From: Candidatus Desulfovibrio intestinavium
Lineage (GTDB): Bacteria; Desulfobacterota; Desulfovibrionia; Desulfovibrionales; Desulfovibrionaceae
DNA length: 64,000 bases
Assembly (NCBI GenBank): GCA_019118345.1
Contig: DWZD01000038.1
Coordinates: forward strand, 1 to 64,000
Direction of reading: 5' to 3'
Part shown: piece after piece, positions 32,559 through 41,701 of the stretch
Layout of the letters: the number at the start of each line of letters is the position of its first letter
Position numbering within the stretch: the stretch's first letter is position 1
The notes under the pieces: model-generated
Databases searched by the model: none
What the model was told of the DNA's origin: nothing
Seen by the model: the letters and a program-made list of their open reading frames with translations, nothing else
Position numbers and translations under genes: made by a program

Positions 32559-32822
32559 TTACACAGCCTTTTCAATGATGGAGACCAGATGCCAGCGCTT
32601 GTTGCGCGACATGGGACGGAACTCCACGATTTTGACCTTGTCACCCATGCCGCATTCGTTCATCGGGTCGTGAGCCGTGAACTTTTTGCGGCGCCTCACA
32701 TACTTCTTGAGCAGGGGGTGCTTCACCAGCGTTTCAACGCGCACGACAATGGTCTTGTCGTTCTTGTCGCTGACCACGATGCCGGTAAGCGTTCTGCCCT
32801 TGCGTTCTTCCAGAGCTTGCAT
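32559..32822 (-). CDS. rpsQ: 30S ribosomal protein S17
   Basis: 87 residues: [20 protein letters not shown] at the N-terminus, then [19 protein letters not shown] and [13 protein letters not shown]-fold primary 16S rRNA binder. Normal length and position between rpmC and rplN. Confidence 0.98.
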   Translation of the reverse strand: MQALEERKGRTLTGIVVSDKNDKTIVVRVETLVKHPLLKKYVRRRKKFTAHDPMNECGMGDKVKIVEFRPMSRNKRWHLVSIIEKAV

Positions 32823-32833
32823 GGTTCAGCCCT

Positions 32834-33055
32834 CTAGTCCTTTTCGTTCAGTACGGTGGAAATACGCGCCACCAGACGACGGGTCGCCTTGAGTTCGGAG
32901 GTCTTTTCAAGCTGCGCGGTGGCATGCTTGAAACGCGCCGTCATCAGGGCTTCGCGCTCTTCGGCCAGCTTGGAACGCAGTTCCTCGGCGCTGAGCTTGC
33001 GCAGGTCGGCGGCCTTGAGCGTATCGGCCTTCTTGTCGGTCTTTTTGGCAGCCAT
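32834..33055 (-). CDS. rpmC: 50S ribosomal protein L29
   Basis: 73 residues: Lys/Ala-rich start, LKAADLRKLSAEELRSKLAE, then FKHATAQLEKTSELKATRRL. Lies at the exit tunnel where SRP and trigger factor dock. Start codon shares one base with the rplP stop. Confidence 0.97.
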   Translation of the reverse strand: MAAKKTDKKADTLKAADLRKLSAEELRSKLAEEREALMTARFKHATAQLEKTSELKATRRLVARISTVLNEKD

Positions 33056-33468
33056 TACAGGCCCTCCCTCACCACGATGATGGTTTTCACGGGCAGCTTG
33101 TGGGCGGCGCGGGTCAGGGCCTCGCGGGCCAGCTCAAGGCTGACGCCCTTGATTTCATAGAGCACGCGGCCGGGCTTCACCGGAGCGCACCAGCCCACCG
33201 GCGCCCCCTTGCCGGAACCCTGACGGGTTTCCAGAGGCTTGGCGGTCACGGGGCGGTCAGGGAAGACGCGGATCCACACCTTGCCGCCGCGCTTGATGTG
33301 ACGCATCATGGCAATACGGGCGGCTTCGATCTGCTGACTGGAAAGCTGGCCGTGCTGCACGGCCTTGAGGCCGATGTCGCCAAAGGCAATGGTGGCGCCA
33401 CGGGTGGCGAGACCGCGCAGGCGGCCCTTCTGCCATTTACGGAATTTCACTTTCTTGGGCGCGAGCAT
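33055..33468 (-). CDS. rplP: 50S ribosomal protein L16
   Basis: 137 residues with [40 protein letters not shown] and [20 protein letters not shown]. Near the peptidyl transferase centre. Overlaps rpmC and rpsC by one base each, which indicates coupled translation. Confidence 0.98.
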   Translation of the reverse strand: MLAPKKVKFRKWQKGRLRGLATRGATIAFGDIGLKAVQHGQLSSQQIEAARIAMMRHIKRGGKVWIRVFPDRPVTAKPLETRQGSGKGAPVGWCAPVKPGRVLYEIKGVSLELAREALTRAAHKLPVKTIIVVREGL

Positions 33469-34109
33469 TACTGATCAACCTCTTTGTCAAGGATTTCACC
33501 CTTGTAAATCCAGACCTTGACACCAATGATGCCATAGGTGGTGCGCGCTTCGGCAAAGCCGTAGTCAATGTCGGCGCGCAGGGTCTGCAAGGGCACGCGG
33601 CCATCACGGTACCATTCGGTACGGGCGATTTCCGCACCGGCCAGACGACCGGCGCAGGTCACCTTGATGCCTTCGCCGCCGAATTTGCGGGCCATTGTCA
33701 CGGTGCGCTTCATGGCGCGCCGGAAGGCCACGCGGCGTTCCAGCTGCTGGGCGATGTTTTCGGCCACCAGCTGGGCTTCGATTTCGGGACGGCGGATTTC
33801 ATTCACTTCCAGCGAGAATTCGCGACCGAACTTGCGGCGCAGATCATTGCGCAGCTTTTCGATTTCCACGCCCTTGCGGCCGATGACGATGCCGGGACGG
33901 GCGGTGGAGAGAATCAGCCGCACCTTGCCGCCGGCGCGTTCGATTTCGATCTTCGCCAGGCCCGCATGGTAGAGGAGCTTCTTGACGAAGGCGCGAATCT
34001 TGCTGTCTTCGTACACAAAGGCCGGGTATTCCTTCTTGCTGAACCAGCGGGACTGCCAGTTCTTGTTATACCCCAGCCGGAAGCCGAACGGATGTACTTT
34101 CTGACCCAT
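33468..34109 (-). CDS. rpsC: 30S ribosomal protein S3
   Basis: 213 residues with the KH-type RNA-binding domain ([20 protein letters not shown]) and the C-terminal [19 protein letters not shown]. Part of the mRNA entry channel. Starts [20 protein letters not shown]. Confidence 0.98.
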   Translation of the reverse strand: MGQKVHPFGFRLGYNKNWQSRWFSKKEYPAFVYEDSKIRAFVKKLLYHAGLAKIEIERAGGKVRLILSTARPGIVIGRKGVEIEKLRNDLRRKFGREFSLEVNEIRRPEIEAQLVAENIAQQLERRVAFRRAMKRTVTMARKFGGEGIKVTCAGRLAGAEIARTEWYRDGRVPLQTLRADIDYGFAEARTTYGIIGVKVWIYKGEILDKEVDQ

Positions 34110-34112
34110 AGC

Positions 34113-34451
34113 CTATTCCTGCCCTTCTGCGAGTATGACGGTAACGTGACTGGTACGCTTGTGAATCTTGGTGGCGCGGCCCTGAGCGCGGGGCATAAAG
34201 CGCTTCCAGGTCGGGCCTTCGTTCACGATGACTTCCTTGACCACCATGGCGTCCACATTCACGCCGCCGAGCTGGGAGGCATTGGCCAGCGCGCTTTTCA
34301 GCACGTTGAGCAGCACACCCGCGGGCTTGTTGGGGGTGAAGCGCAGGATGTTGAGCGCCTCTTCCACACCGCGGCCCTGCACGTTCTTGGCCACAAGACG
34401 GGTCTTGCGGGGCGACACGCGCTGGAACTTTGCAATAGCTTTCGATTCCAT
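34113..34451 (-). CDS. rplV: 50S ribosomal protein L22
   Basis: 112 residues with AKFQRVSPRKTRLVAKNVQG and the extended hairpin region PRAQGRATKIHKRTSHVTVI that lines the exit tunnel. Three bases from rpsC. Confidence 0.98.
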   Translation of the reverse strand: MESKAIAKFQRVSPRKTRLVAKNVQGRGVEEALNILRFTPNKPAGVLLNVLKSALANASQLGGVNVDAMVVKEVIVNEGPTWKRFMPRAQGRATKIHKRTSHVTVILAEGQE

Positions 34452-34460
34452 ATCCCTACC

Positions 34461-34745
34461 CTACTTCTTGCCGGCCTTGGCCTTCTTGTCGGCAGCGTGA
34501 CCGTGGAAGGTGCGGGTGGGCGAAAATTCGCCCAGCTTGTGGCCCACCATGTTTTCGGTCACGAACACCGGCACAAACTTCTTGCCATTGTGCACCGCAA
34601 AGGTCAGCCCCACCATTTCCGGCAGGATGGTCGAGCGGCGCGACCAGGTCTTCACCACGCGGCGGTCGTTGTTGGCCACGGAGGTTTCGACCTTCTTCAT
34701 CAGATGGCCGTCAACAAACGGCCCTTTTTTCAGCGATCTGGGCAT
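34461..34745 (-). CDS. rpsS: 30S ribosomal protein S19
   Basis: 94 residues starting [20 protein letters not shown], with [20 protein letters not shown] and [16 protein letters not shown]. RimM, also in this window, acts on S19 in 30S head assembly. Confidence 0.98.
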   Translation of the reverse strand: MPRSLKKGPFVDGHLMKKVETSVANNDRRVVKTWSRRSTILPEMVGLTFAVHNGKKFVPVFVTENMVGHKLGEFSPTRTFHGHAADKKAKAGKK

Positions 34746-34754
34746 GTGCTACTC

Positions 34755-35585
34755 CTACTTCTGGCCGCGGCGCTTGATGATGAGGCGCGAGGACGCCTTG
34801 TTGCGATCGCGGGTCTTGAAGCCCTTGGCAGGCATGCCCCAGGGCGACACGGGATGACGACCACCGGAGCTGCGGCCTTCGCCACCGCCCAACGGGTGGT
34901 CGATGGGGTTCATGGCCACGCCGCGCACCTTGGGACGGCGGCCCAGCCAGCGATTGCGGCCGGCCTTGCCCAGCGAGATGTTCTCGTGCTGGATGTTGCC
35001 CACCTGGCCCACGGTCGCCACGCAGGCGGCGAGCACCTTGCGCACTTCGCCGGAGGGCAGGCGCAGCAGGGCGTATTTGCCTTCCTTGGCGATAAGCTGG
35101 GCGTAGGTGCCGGCGGCGCGGCAGAGCTGACCGCCCTTGCCGGGGTAGAGTTCCACGTTGTGGATGACCGTACCCACGGGGATGCGGGACATCTGCATGG
35201 CATTGCCGGGCTTGATGTCGGCGCCTTCGCCCGCGATGACCATGTCGCCCTGATTGAGGCCCACCGGCGCGATGATGTAGCGCTTTTCACCGTCGGCATA
35301 GTGCAGCAGCGCAATGCGGGCGGTGCGGTTGGGGTCGTATTCGATATGGGCCACGGTGGCCTGAATGCCGAGCTTGTTGCGCTTGAAGTCGATGATGCGG
35401 TACAGGCGCTTCACGCCGCCGCCACGGCGACGGCTGGTCACGCGACCGCGATTGTTGCGGCCGGCCTTCTTGGTCAGGCCGACGGTCAGCGACTTCTCCG
35501 GAGTGGAGCGGGTGATTTCCTCAAAATCGGAAACCGTCTGGAAACGGCGCCCCGCGGAGGTCGGTTTCAGCTTGCGGACAGCCAT
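34755..35585 (-). CDS. rplB: 50S ribosomal protein L2
   Basis: 276 residues. [20 protein letters not shown] contains the conserved His implicated in peptidyl transferase function. [20 protein letters not shown] lies in the N-terminal half. Largest protein of the S10 section. Confidence 0.98.
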   Translation of the reverse strand: MAVRKLKPTSAGRRFQTVSDFEEITRSTPEKSLTVGLTKKAGRNNRGRVTSRRRGGGVKRLYRIIDFKRNKLGIQATVAHIEYDPNRTARIALLHYADGEKRYIIAPVGLNQGDMVIAGEGADIKPGNAMQMSRIPVGTVIHNVELYPGKGGQLCRAAGTYAQLIAKEGKYALLRLPSGEVRKVLAACVATVGQVGNIQHENISLGKAGRNRWLGRRPKVRGVAMNPIDHPLGGGEGRSSGGRHPVSPWGMPAKGFKTRDRNKASSRLIIKRRGQK

Positions 35586-35587
35586 GA

Positions 35588-35878
35588 TTACACTCCCTCG
35601 AAGAACTCGATTTTATCGCCCTGACGCAGGGTCACATAGGCTTTCTTGTAGCCGGGCTTGCGTCCGACCACGCGGCCCTGGCGCTCACGATTGCCCGGAG
35701 CCTTGCGCACCACGCGGACGGATTCCACTTTCACATTGAACGCCTTTTCCACAGCCTGCTGGATTTCCAGCTTGTTGGCGGCGGGATGGACGTAAAAAGC
35801 CACCTGATTGTACGCATCCTTGAGCAGGGTCGTCTTTTCGGTCAACAGGGGCTTGAGAAGAACCTGAGTATATTCCAT
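35588..35878 (-). CDS. rplW: 50S ribosomal protein L23
   Basis: 96 residues: [20 protein letters not shown], then [20 protein letters not shown] and [13 protein letters not shown]. Main docking site for trigger factor and SRP at the tunnel exit. Two bases from rplB. Confidence 0.98.
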   Translation of the reverse strand: MEYTQVLLKPLLTEKTTLLKDAYNQVAFYVHPAANKLEIQQAVEKAFNVKVESVRVVRKAPGNRERQGRVVGRKPGYKKAYVTLRQGDKIEFFEGV

Positions 35879-35880
35879 GA

Positions 35881-36513
35881 CTACGCCCCTTTCTTTTCAA
35901 AGCGGGCCTGCACCGGGCTGACGGCGCCCTCGAGCAGCACGAGCTGCTTGTGGCGCAGCACTTCCAGCACGCTCAGGCGGTCGGGAGTGGTCAGCGTCAG
36001 ACCGGGGATGTTGCGGGCCGAACGGGTCAGCGTTTCATTTTCCTCGGGGGCCACGATGAGGGCCTTGGACAGGCCCAGGGCGCCGGCCACCTTGGCAAAG
36101 TGCTTCGTCTTGGCTTCGGGCAGCTCGATGGCCTTGACGACCATGAGATTGTCGGCGGCCAGACGGCTGGAAAGAGCCATCTTCAGGGCCAGGGCGCGCA
36201 CCTTGCTGTTCACCTTGAAGCTGTAGTCGCGGGGCTGGGGGCCGAACACGATGGCCCCGCCGCGCCAGATGGGCGAACGGTTGGAGCCGGAACGGGCGCG
36301 ACCGGTGCCCTTCTGCTTCCAGGGCTTGTTGCCGCCGCCGGACACGAAGGCACGGGTCTTGGTCTGATGCGTGCCGGCGCGTTTGGCGGCCATCTGGGCG
36401 CGCACCACGAGATTGAGGATCTCGGGGCGGGCCTCCACTTCAAACACTTCGGGAGCCAGGGTCACCTGACCGGCTTCCGTCTTGTTCTGGTCAAAAACAG
36501 TAATGGTAGCCAT
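35881..36513 (-). CDS. rplD: 50S ribosomal protein L4
   Basis: 210 residues: RAQMAAKRAGTHQTKTRAFV and GTGRARSGSNRSPIWRGGA form the extended loop into the exit tunnel; ILEVLRHKQLVLLEGAVS-like C-terminal segment. In E. coli L4 represses its own S10 operon through the leader; whether that applies to the leader here is unknown. Confidence 0.97.
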   Translation of the reverse strand: MATITVFDQNKTEAGQVTLAPEVFEVEARPEILNLVVRAQMAAKRAGTHQTKTRAFVSGGGNKPWKQKGTGRARSGSNRSPIWRGGAIVFGPQPRDYSFKVNSKVRALALKMALSSRLAADNLMVVKAIELPEAKTKHFAKVAGALGLSKALIVAPEENETLTRSARNIPGLTLTTPDRLSVLEVLRHKQLVLLEGAVSPVQARFEKKGA

Positions 36514-36523
36514 GCTGCTTCTC

Positions 36524-37153
36524 CTACTGCTTGCGGATCAGCACCAGCCCGTTCTTGGGGCCGGGCACGGAACCTTTGACCAGAATGACGTTGTCCTCGG
36601 GACGCACGTCAACAATCATAAGGCCCATTTCCGTCACGGTTTCATTGCCCCAGTGGCCGGCCATCTTGCGGCCCTTGAAGACATGGCCGGGGAAGGTGTT
36701 GTTGCCGATGGAGCCGTTGTTGCGGTGCACCTTTTCGCAGCCGTGGGTATCCTTGGAGCCGGCGAAGTTCCAACGGCGCATGCGGCCCTGATAGCCCTTG
36801 CCGAGGCTCGTGCCGGTCACTTTCACCTTGTCGCCGGCGGCGAACATTTCCACGGTGAGCTGCTGACCGGCTTCCATTTCCGGCGCGCCTTCCAGGCGGA
36901 TTTCGCGCAGGTGGCGGAACAGGCCGGTACCTGCCTTGGCGAAATGGCCACGCATGGCCTTGCCGACGTGTTTTTCCTTGGCTTCGGTCAGCGCGATCTG
37001 CAACGCGTTGTAGCCGTCCTTTTCCACCGTTTTCACCTGGGTGACGGGGCAGGGGCCAGCCTGTATCACGGTAACGGGCACAGCGGCGCCGTCACCGGCG
37101 AAAATACGGGTCATGCCAAGTTTGCGACCCAAAATTCCCATTTTCTCAGCCAT
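36524..37153 (-). CDS. rplC: 50S ribosomal protein L3
   Basis: 209 residues, [20 protein letters not shown] at the N-terminus and [20 protein letters not shown] in the loop that approaches the peptidyl transferase centre. Codons MAEK precede MGIL in frame; either may be the start. Confidence 0.97.
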   Translation of the reverse strand: MAEKMGILGRKLGMTRIFAGDGAAVPVTVIQAGPCPVTQVKTVEKDGYNALQIALTEAKEKHVGKAMRGHFAKAGTGLFRHLREIRLEGAPEMEAGQQLTVEMFAAGDKVKVTGTSLGKGYQGRMRRWNFAGSKDTHGCEKVHRNNGSIGNNTFPGHVFKGRKMAGHWGNETVTEMGLMIVDVRPEDNVILVKGSVPGPKNGLVLIRKQ

Positions 37154-37165
37154 GACTGCCTCTCA

Positions 37166-37483
37166 CTAGAGCTTGATTTCCACGTCCACGCCGGCGGGCA
37201 GGGAAAGTTTGCCAAGGGCGTCGACGGTCTGCTGCGTGGGTTCAAGAATATCCATAAGCCGTTTGTGGATGCGCATTTCAAACTGCTCGCGGGACTTCTT
37301 GTCCACATGCACGGAGCGCTGAATGGTGTATTTGTGAATGTTGGTGGGCAGGGGAATGGGGCCTGCCACACCGGCACCGGTATTGCGCGCCGTGTCCACG
37401 ATTTCCGCCACCGCCTTGTCGAGGATGCGGAAGTCGTAGGCCTTGAGCTTGATGCGAATGCGATCGCTGCCAACTGTCGTCAT
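37166..37483 (-). CDS. rpsJ: 30S ribosomal protein S10
   Basis: 105 residues: [40 protein letters not shown] and the C-terminal [11 protein letters not shown]. Also the NusE transcription antitermination factor. First gene of the superoperon; the str genes (rpsL, rpsG, fusA, tuf) often found upstream are absent and a long leader precedes it. Confidence 0.98.
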   Translation of the reverse strand: MTTVGSDRIRIKLKAYDFRILDKAVAEIVDTARNTGAGVAGPIPLPTNIHKYTIQRSVHVDKKSREQFEMRIHKRLMDILEPTQQTVDALGKLSLPAGVDVEIKL

Positions 37484-37978
37484 GTTGCCTACTCCGTTTG
37501 AAAAAACATCCTGCGCCGGTTGGGTGCAACGCAGGTTCCTTCACAACTGAACAACGAGCCATACACATGACCCGATGGGCCGCCGACCCGGCGGACATCG
37601 TAGGGCTTGACAAACAGGGAAAAGCGCTTGAGCAGCGCACATCACGGAACCGGTTTCCCGGCATCGGAAGAATATGGACGCATGAGCGTGCCGCATCATC
37701 CGTGTGATGCTCCCCGGCGTCGCCCATGCCTGCCGCTGACTGATGCAGCGGCGAGGAGGTCCCGCAGGGTCACCAAATGGGGGTTTGCCCCCGACCTTTA
37801 CAGCCCCGGGTCGTCGCTCGCTGGCGACGGGATCCGTCATCGGGCTGGAACGGCTCGACATTGTCCGGCATCTGGTAACGCCTGCACATGTCAAAGTCTC
37901 CCCTCACGGGGAGATACAGCAGGACAGACTCCATCTGTCCTTCCCTGCCGTCCAGGGATTGTCCCGTTACCGGGACGA
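37484..37978 (-). promoter_or_regulatory. Long structured 5' leader of the S10 operon
   Basis: About 490 nt between the predicted transcription start and rpsJ, with no supported coding frame. Reading the minus strand it holds in order: GTCCCG-GTAA-CGGGAC (37961-37976), GGACAG/CTGTCC (37922-37940), TCTCCCC-GTGA-GGGGAGA (37897-37914), CGTCGC/GCGACG (37812-37829), GGGGG/CCCCC (37779-37792) and GCCGCTG/CAGCGGC (37732-37752). Two have GNRA tetraloops. Function unknown; autogenous control by a ribosomal protein is one possibility. Confidence 0.6.
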
Positions 37979-37984
37979 CGTGTG

Positions 37985-38013
37985 TAGTTACACCGGCAGC
38001 GGATTGCCGTCAA
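37985..38013 (-). promoter_or_regulatory. Putative promoter of the S10-spc-alpha superoperon
   Basis: On the minus strand TTGACG (5 of 6) is preceded by an A/T-rich UP-like stretch (AAAAAATA) and followed at 17 nt by TAACTA. The -10 is a poor match, but no better promoter lies between the glycosyltransferase gene and rpsJ. Confidence 0.5.
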
Positions 38014-38108
38014 GTATTTTTTACGCTTTCCTGTCGCGATCCTCTCCCCTGCCGGACGTCGCCCCGCGCACGTTTTTTTTCGAACCGTTGCCGCCCCGGG
38101 GCACCGCG

Positions 38109-39173
38109 TCATGCCGCGAAAAAACGCTGCACCGCCGCCGCGCTTTCGGCAAGGCCCGCCTGCCCGTACAGCCCGGCCAGCCGCCGCACCAGCTGCCGCC
38201 AGACAGGCAGCAGCGCCCCGTCCGGCGCGTGCCCGCCCGACAGCGCGCGCAGCTGCCGCCAGACGTCGCGCAGCGCCCGCATTTCCGCATGGTTCACCAG
38301 CCGGACAGGGCGCGACGGCGCTTCCCGCGGCGCGTCCGCCGGCGACAGGGGCCAGGGCCAGCCTGCCCGCGCCGCCCATGCGGCCCCTCCGGCCAGCCAC
38401 GGCAGCACGGCATCATCCAGACGGGCCGGACGGCGCAGCCCGGCCAAAAAATTTTCCATGCTGCGCACGCCGCCGGGCACGGGCGTGGCCAGTCCGCGCG
38501 CGATCTTGTCCGCAAAGTCCTGCCGCGACTTGTAATAGTAATGATTGACCCGCAGATGGCGGGCCGTGGGGTAGGATTCCGGCCCGACCACCGGAAAGCC
38601 GTCCTCATTGACCGCGTACAGCCCCTCAGCATAGGCGAAATGATGGGGGGACAGCGGGCGCACGACGCACTCCGGCCGCACGATGCTCTTGACGTGCGTC
38701 TCAAGGCCGAGCGCCTCGCGGTAATTGCACAGGGTTGCCCCCGGCGGGCGCTGCTCGTGCCCGGCGGAACCCATCATCATCCAGTGCAGCACCAGACCGC
38801 CGAAGCGTTCATAGGGCCGCAGCAGGCGGGGCAGGATGGCTTCGCCCGCAGCAGGCGGCGGCGAAAGCGGCGTCAGGAACTCGTCGATGTCCAGAAAGGC
38901 CAGCCAGAACGCGCGCCCGCGCCACAGCCTGAGGGCATGAAAATAGGCCGACAGTTGCGGGGCCTCGCGCAGGGGAAAATCGATGACGCTGATCGCGCCC
39001 TGCGCCACGAGGGGCGCAAGCACCTCCCGCAGCGGCTCGCGGCTGCCGTTGTCGTAGAGGGCGATGTGCGTGAAGCCGAGTCCCAGATGATAGCAGACCC
39101 ATTCCCGCAGATCCTCAGCCCGCTCGTCGCGGGCAATGGCGCACAGACAGGCCGTGCCGGATTCCGCCGCCAT
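38109..39173 (-). CDS. Glycosyltransferase, family 2/92-like
   Basis: 354 residues with a GT-A style N-terminus. ACLCAIARDERAEDLREWVC opens the domain, HIALYDNGSREPLREVL holds the DNGS motif, and FLDIDEFLTPL holds the DxD metal-binding motif. This pattern fits the DUF23/GT92-like transferases, often found in polysaccharide synthesis. The Ala/Arg-rich C-terminal third has no recognisable domain. AGGAG sits upstream of the ATG, 14 bp after ftsY. Substrate unknown. It is the last gene before the S10 promoter region. Confidence 0.75.
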   Translation of the reverse strand: MAAESGTACLCAIARDERAEDLREWVCYHLGLGFTHIALYDNGSREPLREVLAPLVAQGAISVIDFPLREAPQLSAYFHALRLWRGRAFWLAFLDIDEFLTPLSPPPAAGEAILPRLLRPYERFGGLVLHWMMMGSAGHEQRPPGATLCNYREALGLETHVKSIVRPECVVRPLSPHHFAYAEGLYAVNEDGFPVVGPESYPTARHLRVNHYYYKSRQDFADKIARGLATPVPGGVRSMENFLAGLRRPARLDDAVLPWLAGGAAWAARAGWPWPLSPADAPREAPSRPVRLVNHAEMRALRDVWRQLRALSGGHAPDGALLPVWRQLVRRLAGLYGQAGLAESAAAVQRFFAA

Positions 39174-39187
39174 GCCCTGCCCGGCTC

Positions 39188-40609
39188 CTAGTCCGCCTGT
39201 GCCGTCCGCGCGCCTGCGGGCGTGCGCTCGCCCAGCAGGGCACGGGCATAATCCTCGCCGCTGAAGGGGCGCAAATCTTCCAGCTTTTCGCCCAGCCCCA
39301 CATACGAGATGGGCAGATGCTCCTGCATGGCCACGGCAATGGCCACGCCGCCCTTGGCCGTGCCGTCCAGCTTGGTGAGGATCAGCTCGTCCACGCCCGC
39401 CGCCTCGCGGAACAGCTTTGCCTGCGAAAGGGCATTCTGACCCGTGGTGGCGTCAATGACCAGCACGGTGCGGTGGGGCGCACCGGCGTGCTTCCTGCCG
39501 ATGACCTGCCGGATCTTGCCCAGCTCCTCCATGAGGTTGACCTTGGTCTGCAGGCGTCCGGCGGTATCCACAAAAAGGATGTCCACCCCTTCCTTCAGGG
39601 CGCGATCCATAGCCTCATACGCCACGGAGGCCGGATCCGACCCGGCGGCGCGGGCATGAAAGAGCGCGCCCACCCGCTCGGCCCAGACCTGCAGCTGCTC
39701 GATGGCCGCCGCCCGGAAGGTATCCGCCGCAGCGATCATGACCGTCTTGCCCTGCATGCGGGCGCGGTGGGCCAGCTTGGCGATGGTGGTCGTCTTGCCC
39801 ACGCCGTTGACGCCGATGAAGAGCACCACTTCCGGCGGATTGACGGCCGTGATGCGGCGCGGGGCCTGAAAGATGTCTGCCAGCTCGGCCATGAGCAGGC
39901 CGCGCACGTCCTCGGCCCGGCTGACGCCCTCGCGCCGGGCGCGTTCGCGCAGGCGTTCCACCAGCGCCAGGGCCGGTTCATAGCCCAGATCGGCCATGAT
40001 GAAGAGTTCTTCCAGCTCTTCCCAGAAGGCGTCGTTCAATTCGCCGTGCGAGGCGAACAGATTGTTCAGCCCGCGCGAGAACTGCTCGCGGGTGCGGCTC
40101 AGGCCCTGACTGATCTTGAGGAAGAGGCGGCTGCGCTCGTCCTCCTCGTCCTCCATGTCCAGGGCCAGGGCCAGACGGTATTGCAGCTCCGAGCGAAAGT
40201 CGGCCACATGGCGATATTCCATGCGTTCCGTCCACTGCCGGAAGTCCTGCACAAAGGCGCTCGCCTCCGCGTCCGGCGTCTCCAGCGCGCCCAGCAGGAA
40301 GGTCAGGCGCCGCCAGAGCAGATCATCGGCCTTGTCCACGCCGTCCAGCACAATGTCCAGCCAGACGGAAAGCCGCGGTTCGGCCTGCCGCAGGCGCAGG
40401 GTCAGGGCGGCGGCTTCCGGGGCAGCGGCCTCGCCGGGCGCCGGCTCCGTCGCGGGCGTCGCGGCCTCGCCGGGGAGCACCTCAGCCGCCGCGACAGCCT
40501 GTTCCGCAGGCGCGGCTGCCTGTTCCGGGCCTGTCGCGGCCCCGTCCGCCGCCTCCTGCGGAGCGTTCGCGCCGCCGAACAATTTTCTGACTGCCGAGAA
40601 AAAGCCCAT
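39188..40609 (-). CDS. ftsY: Signal recognition particle receptor FtsY
   Basis: 473-residue SRP receptor GTPase that docks Ffh-ribosome complexes at the membrane. After a short amphipathic start (MGFFSAVRKLFGG) comes an acidic, Ala/Glu/Pro-rich A domain (about residues 14-165). The NG domain then shows G1 FIGVNGVGKTTTIAKLA, DTAGRLQTKVNLMEELGK and TKLDGTAKGGVAI. GTGAGG precedes this ATG; the frame extends 33 codons upstream into the neighbouring gene. Its partner Ffh is encoded about 35 kb away in this window. Confidence 0.96.
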   Translation of the reverse strand: MGFFSAVRKLFGGANAPQEAADGAATGPEQAAAPAEQAVAAAEVLPGEAATPATEPAPGEAAAPEAAALTLRLRQAEPRLSVWLDIVLDGVDKADDLLWRRLTFLLGALETPDAEASAFVQDFRQWTERMEYRHVADFRSELQYRLALALDMEDEEDERSRLFLKISQGLSRTREQFSRGLNNLFASHGELNDAFWEELEELFIMADLGYEPALALVERLRERARREGVSRAEDVRGLLMAELADIFQAPRRITAVNPPEVVLFIGVNGVGKTTTIAKLAHRARMQGKTVMIAAADTFRAAAIEQLQVWAERVGALFHARAAGSDPASVAYEAMDRALKEGVDILFVDTAGRLQTKVNLMEELGKIRQVIGRKHAGAPHRTVLVIDATTGQNALSQAKLFREAAGVDELILTKLDGTAKGGVAIAVAMQEHLPISYVGLGEKLEDLRPFSGEDYARALLGERTPAGARTAQAD

Positions 40610-40617
40610 GCGCTGCC

Positions 40618-41688
40618 TCACTTTGTGGTTTGCGGCGTATTCAGCGCCGTCAGCACGTCCCGCAGGGCCGCCGAACAGTTTTCCACGGCCGTGGCCTGCG
40701 TTTCGCACTGCGGATCATTGAGCGCCGTCTGCATGTCCCGGGCCGCCTGGGCAAGGCGCTCAGCGCCCAGACAGGGGGCCGCCCGCTCCAGCATGCGGCC
40801 CAGATGACAAATGGCGGCCGGTTCATTGTCTTCATAAAGGCGCGTCAACACCAGCGGGCCGCGCTCGAAGCTCTGGCGGAACAGTCCTGCCGTGATGCGC
40901 CAGCTTTCGGGATGGGAGCGCTGATAGCCGCGCCCCAGTTCAGGACTGATGATCACCGGCCCCTCTTCTTCCGGGGTCGCCGCTTCCGGCGTCCGCGCCG
41001 CCGGATCCGCCTCCCCTGCCGCGGGACTCAGGCCCAGCCGGATGGCGTGCTGTCCGCCCGGTTCCACCGGCGCGCCAGGCTCATCCCCGCGGGCGGGAGC
41101 TTCCTCCCCGCGCAGCCGCTGCCAGCGGGCGCGCAGCGCCTGCCGCAGCCGCCCCAGATCGCCCCAATAGCCCAAAAGGCAGAGCAGGGCGGCGGTCAGA
41201 TAGACAAACCAGAGCAGCCCCTGACGGATTTCGCGATTGCACCCGGCCCGGATCTCGGCAACGGCATCCCGTCGGGAAAGGTAGACTTCCACCTTGCCGA
41301 TGAACTCCCCTTCCATGCTGAGCTGGCTCATGCCCTGCACGGCGTGCTCGGTGATCTCGTCATCCCAGGGCACAGGCTCCCACTGGTAGTTGCGGCGCAT
41401 GCCGTCAAAAAAGCCCTGCCGGGTCTGCACCATGATGCCGTAAATCCGCGCGTCTTCCATGACGCTCATGATGACGGTGCGCACGGCCAGCTCATCCCGT
41501 TCCCAGGCGGGCAGACACAGCAGACCGGCCACCTGCGCCGCGGCGCGACCGGCTTCGCTGATGAGGCGGCTTTCCACATCCCGCCGGATGGAGGCCATTC
41601 CCCATGATGTTTGCAGGGCAAGCAGCAGAAGGCCCATGCCCCAGATGCCCAGCGCCCACAGACGGCGCCATTTCCTTCTTTCCATCAT
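40618..41688 (-). CDS. Two-span membrane protein with periplasmic domain, unknown function
   Basis: 356 residues. Membrane segments at about 10-30 and 158-175 enclose a periplasmic region of about 125 residues that resembles sensor domains of the dCache/four-helix kind (FVESRLISEAGRAAAQVAGL-like start, DARIYGIMVQTRQGFFDG). A Pro/Ala-rich linker leads to a C-terminal helical domain (residues about 265-345) ending LERAAPCLGAERLAQAARDM, which resembles an HPt phosphotransfer module but has Arg where the phospho-accepting His is expected. No kinase or cyclase domain is present. It lies between murJ and ftsY, probably co-transcribed. Two adjacent ATG codons could start it. Confidence 0.75.
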   Translation of the reverse strand: MMERRKWRRLWALGIWGMGLLLLALQTSWGMASIRRDVESRLISEAGRAAAQVAGLLCLPAWERDELAVRTVIMSVMEDARIYGIMVQTRQGFFDGMRRNYQWEPVPWDDEITEHAVQGMSQLSMEGEFIGKVEVYLSRRDAVAEIRAGCNREIRQGLLWFVYLTAALLCLLGYWGDLGRLRQALRARWQRLRGEEAPARGDEPGAPVEPGGQHAIRLGLSPAAGEADPAARTPEAATPEEEGPVIISPELGRGYQRSHPESWRITAGLFRQSFERGPLVLTRLYEDNEPAAICHLGRMLERAAPCLGAERLAQAARDMQTALNDPQCETQATAVENCSAALRDVLTALNTPQTTK

Positions 41689-41701
41689 AGCCTGTCTTGC
41701 C

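Noticed and set aside
37860..37900. RNase P RNA-like GGTAACGCCTG stretch
   Set aside because: Only a short string matches. The other RNase P landmarks (GAGGAAAGTCC and the paired 3' motif) are missing.
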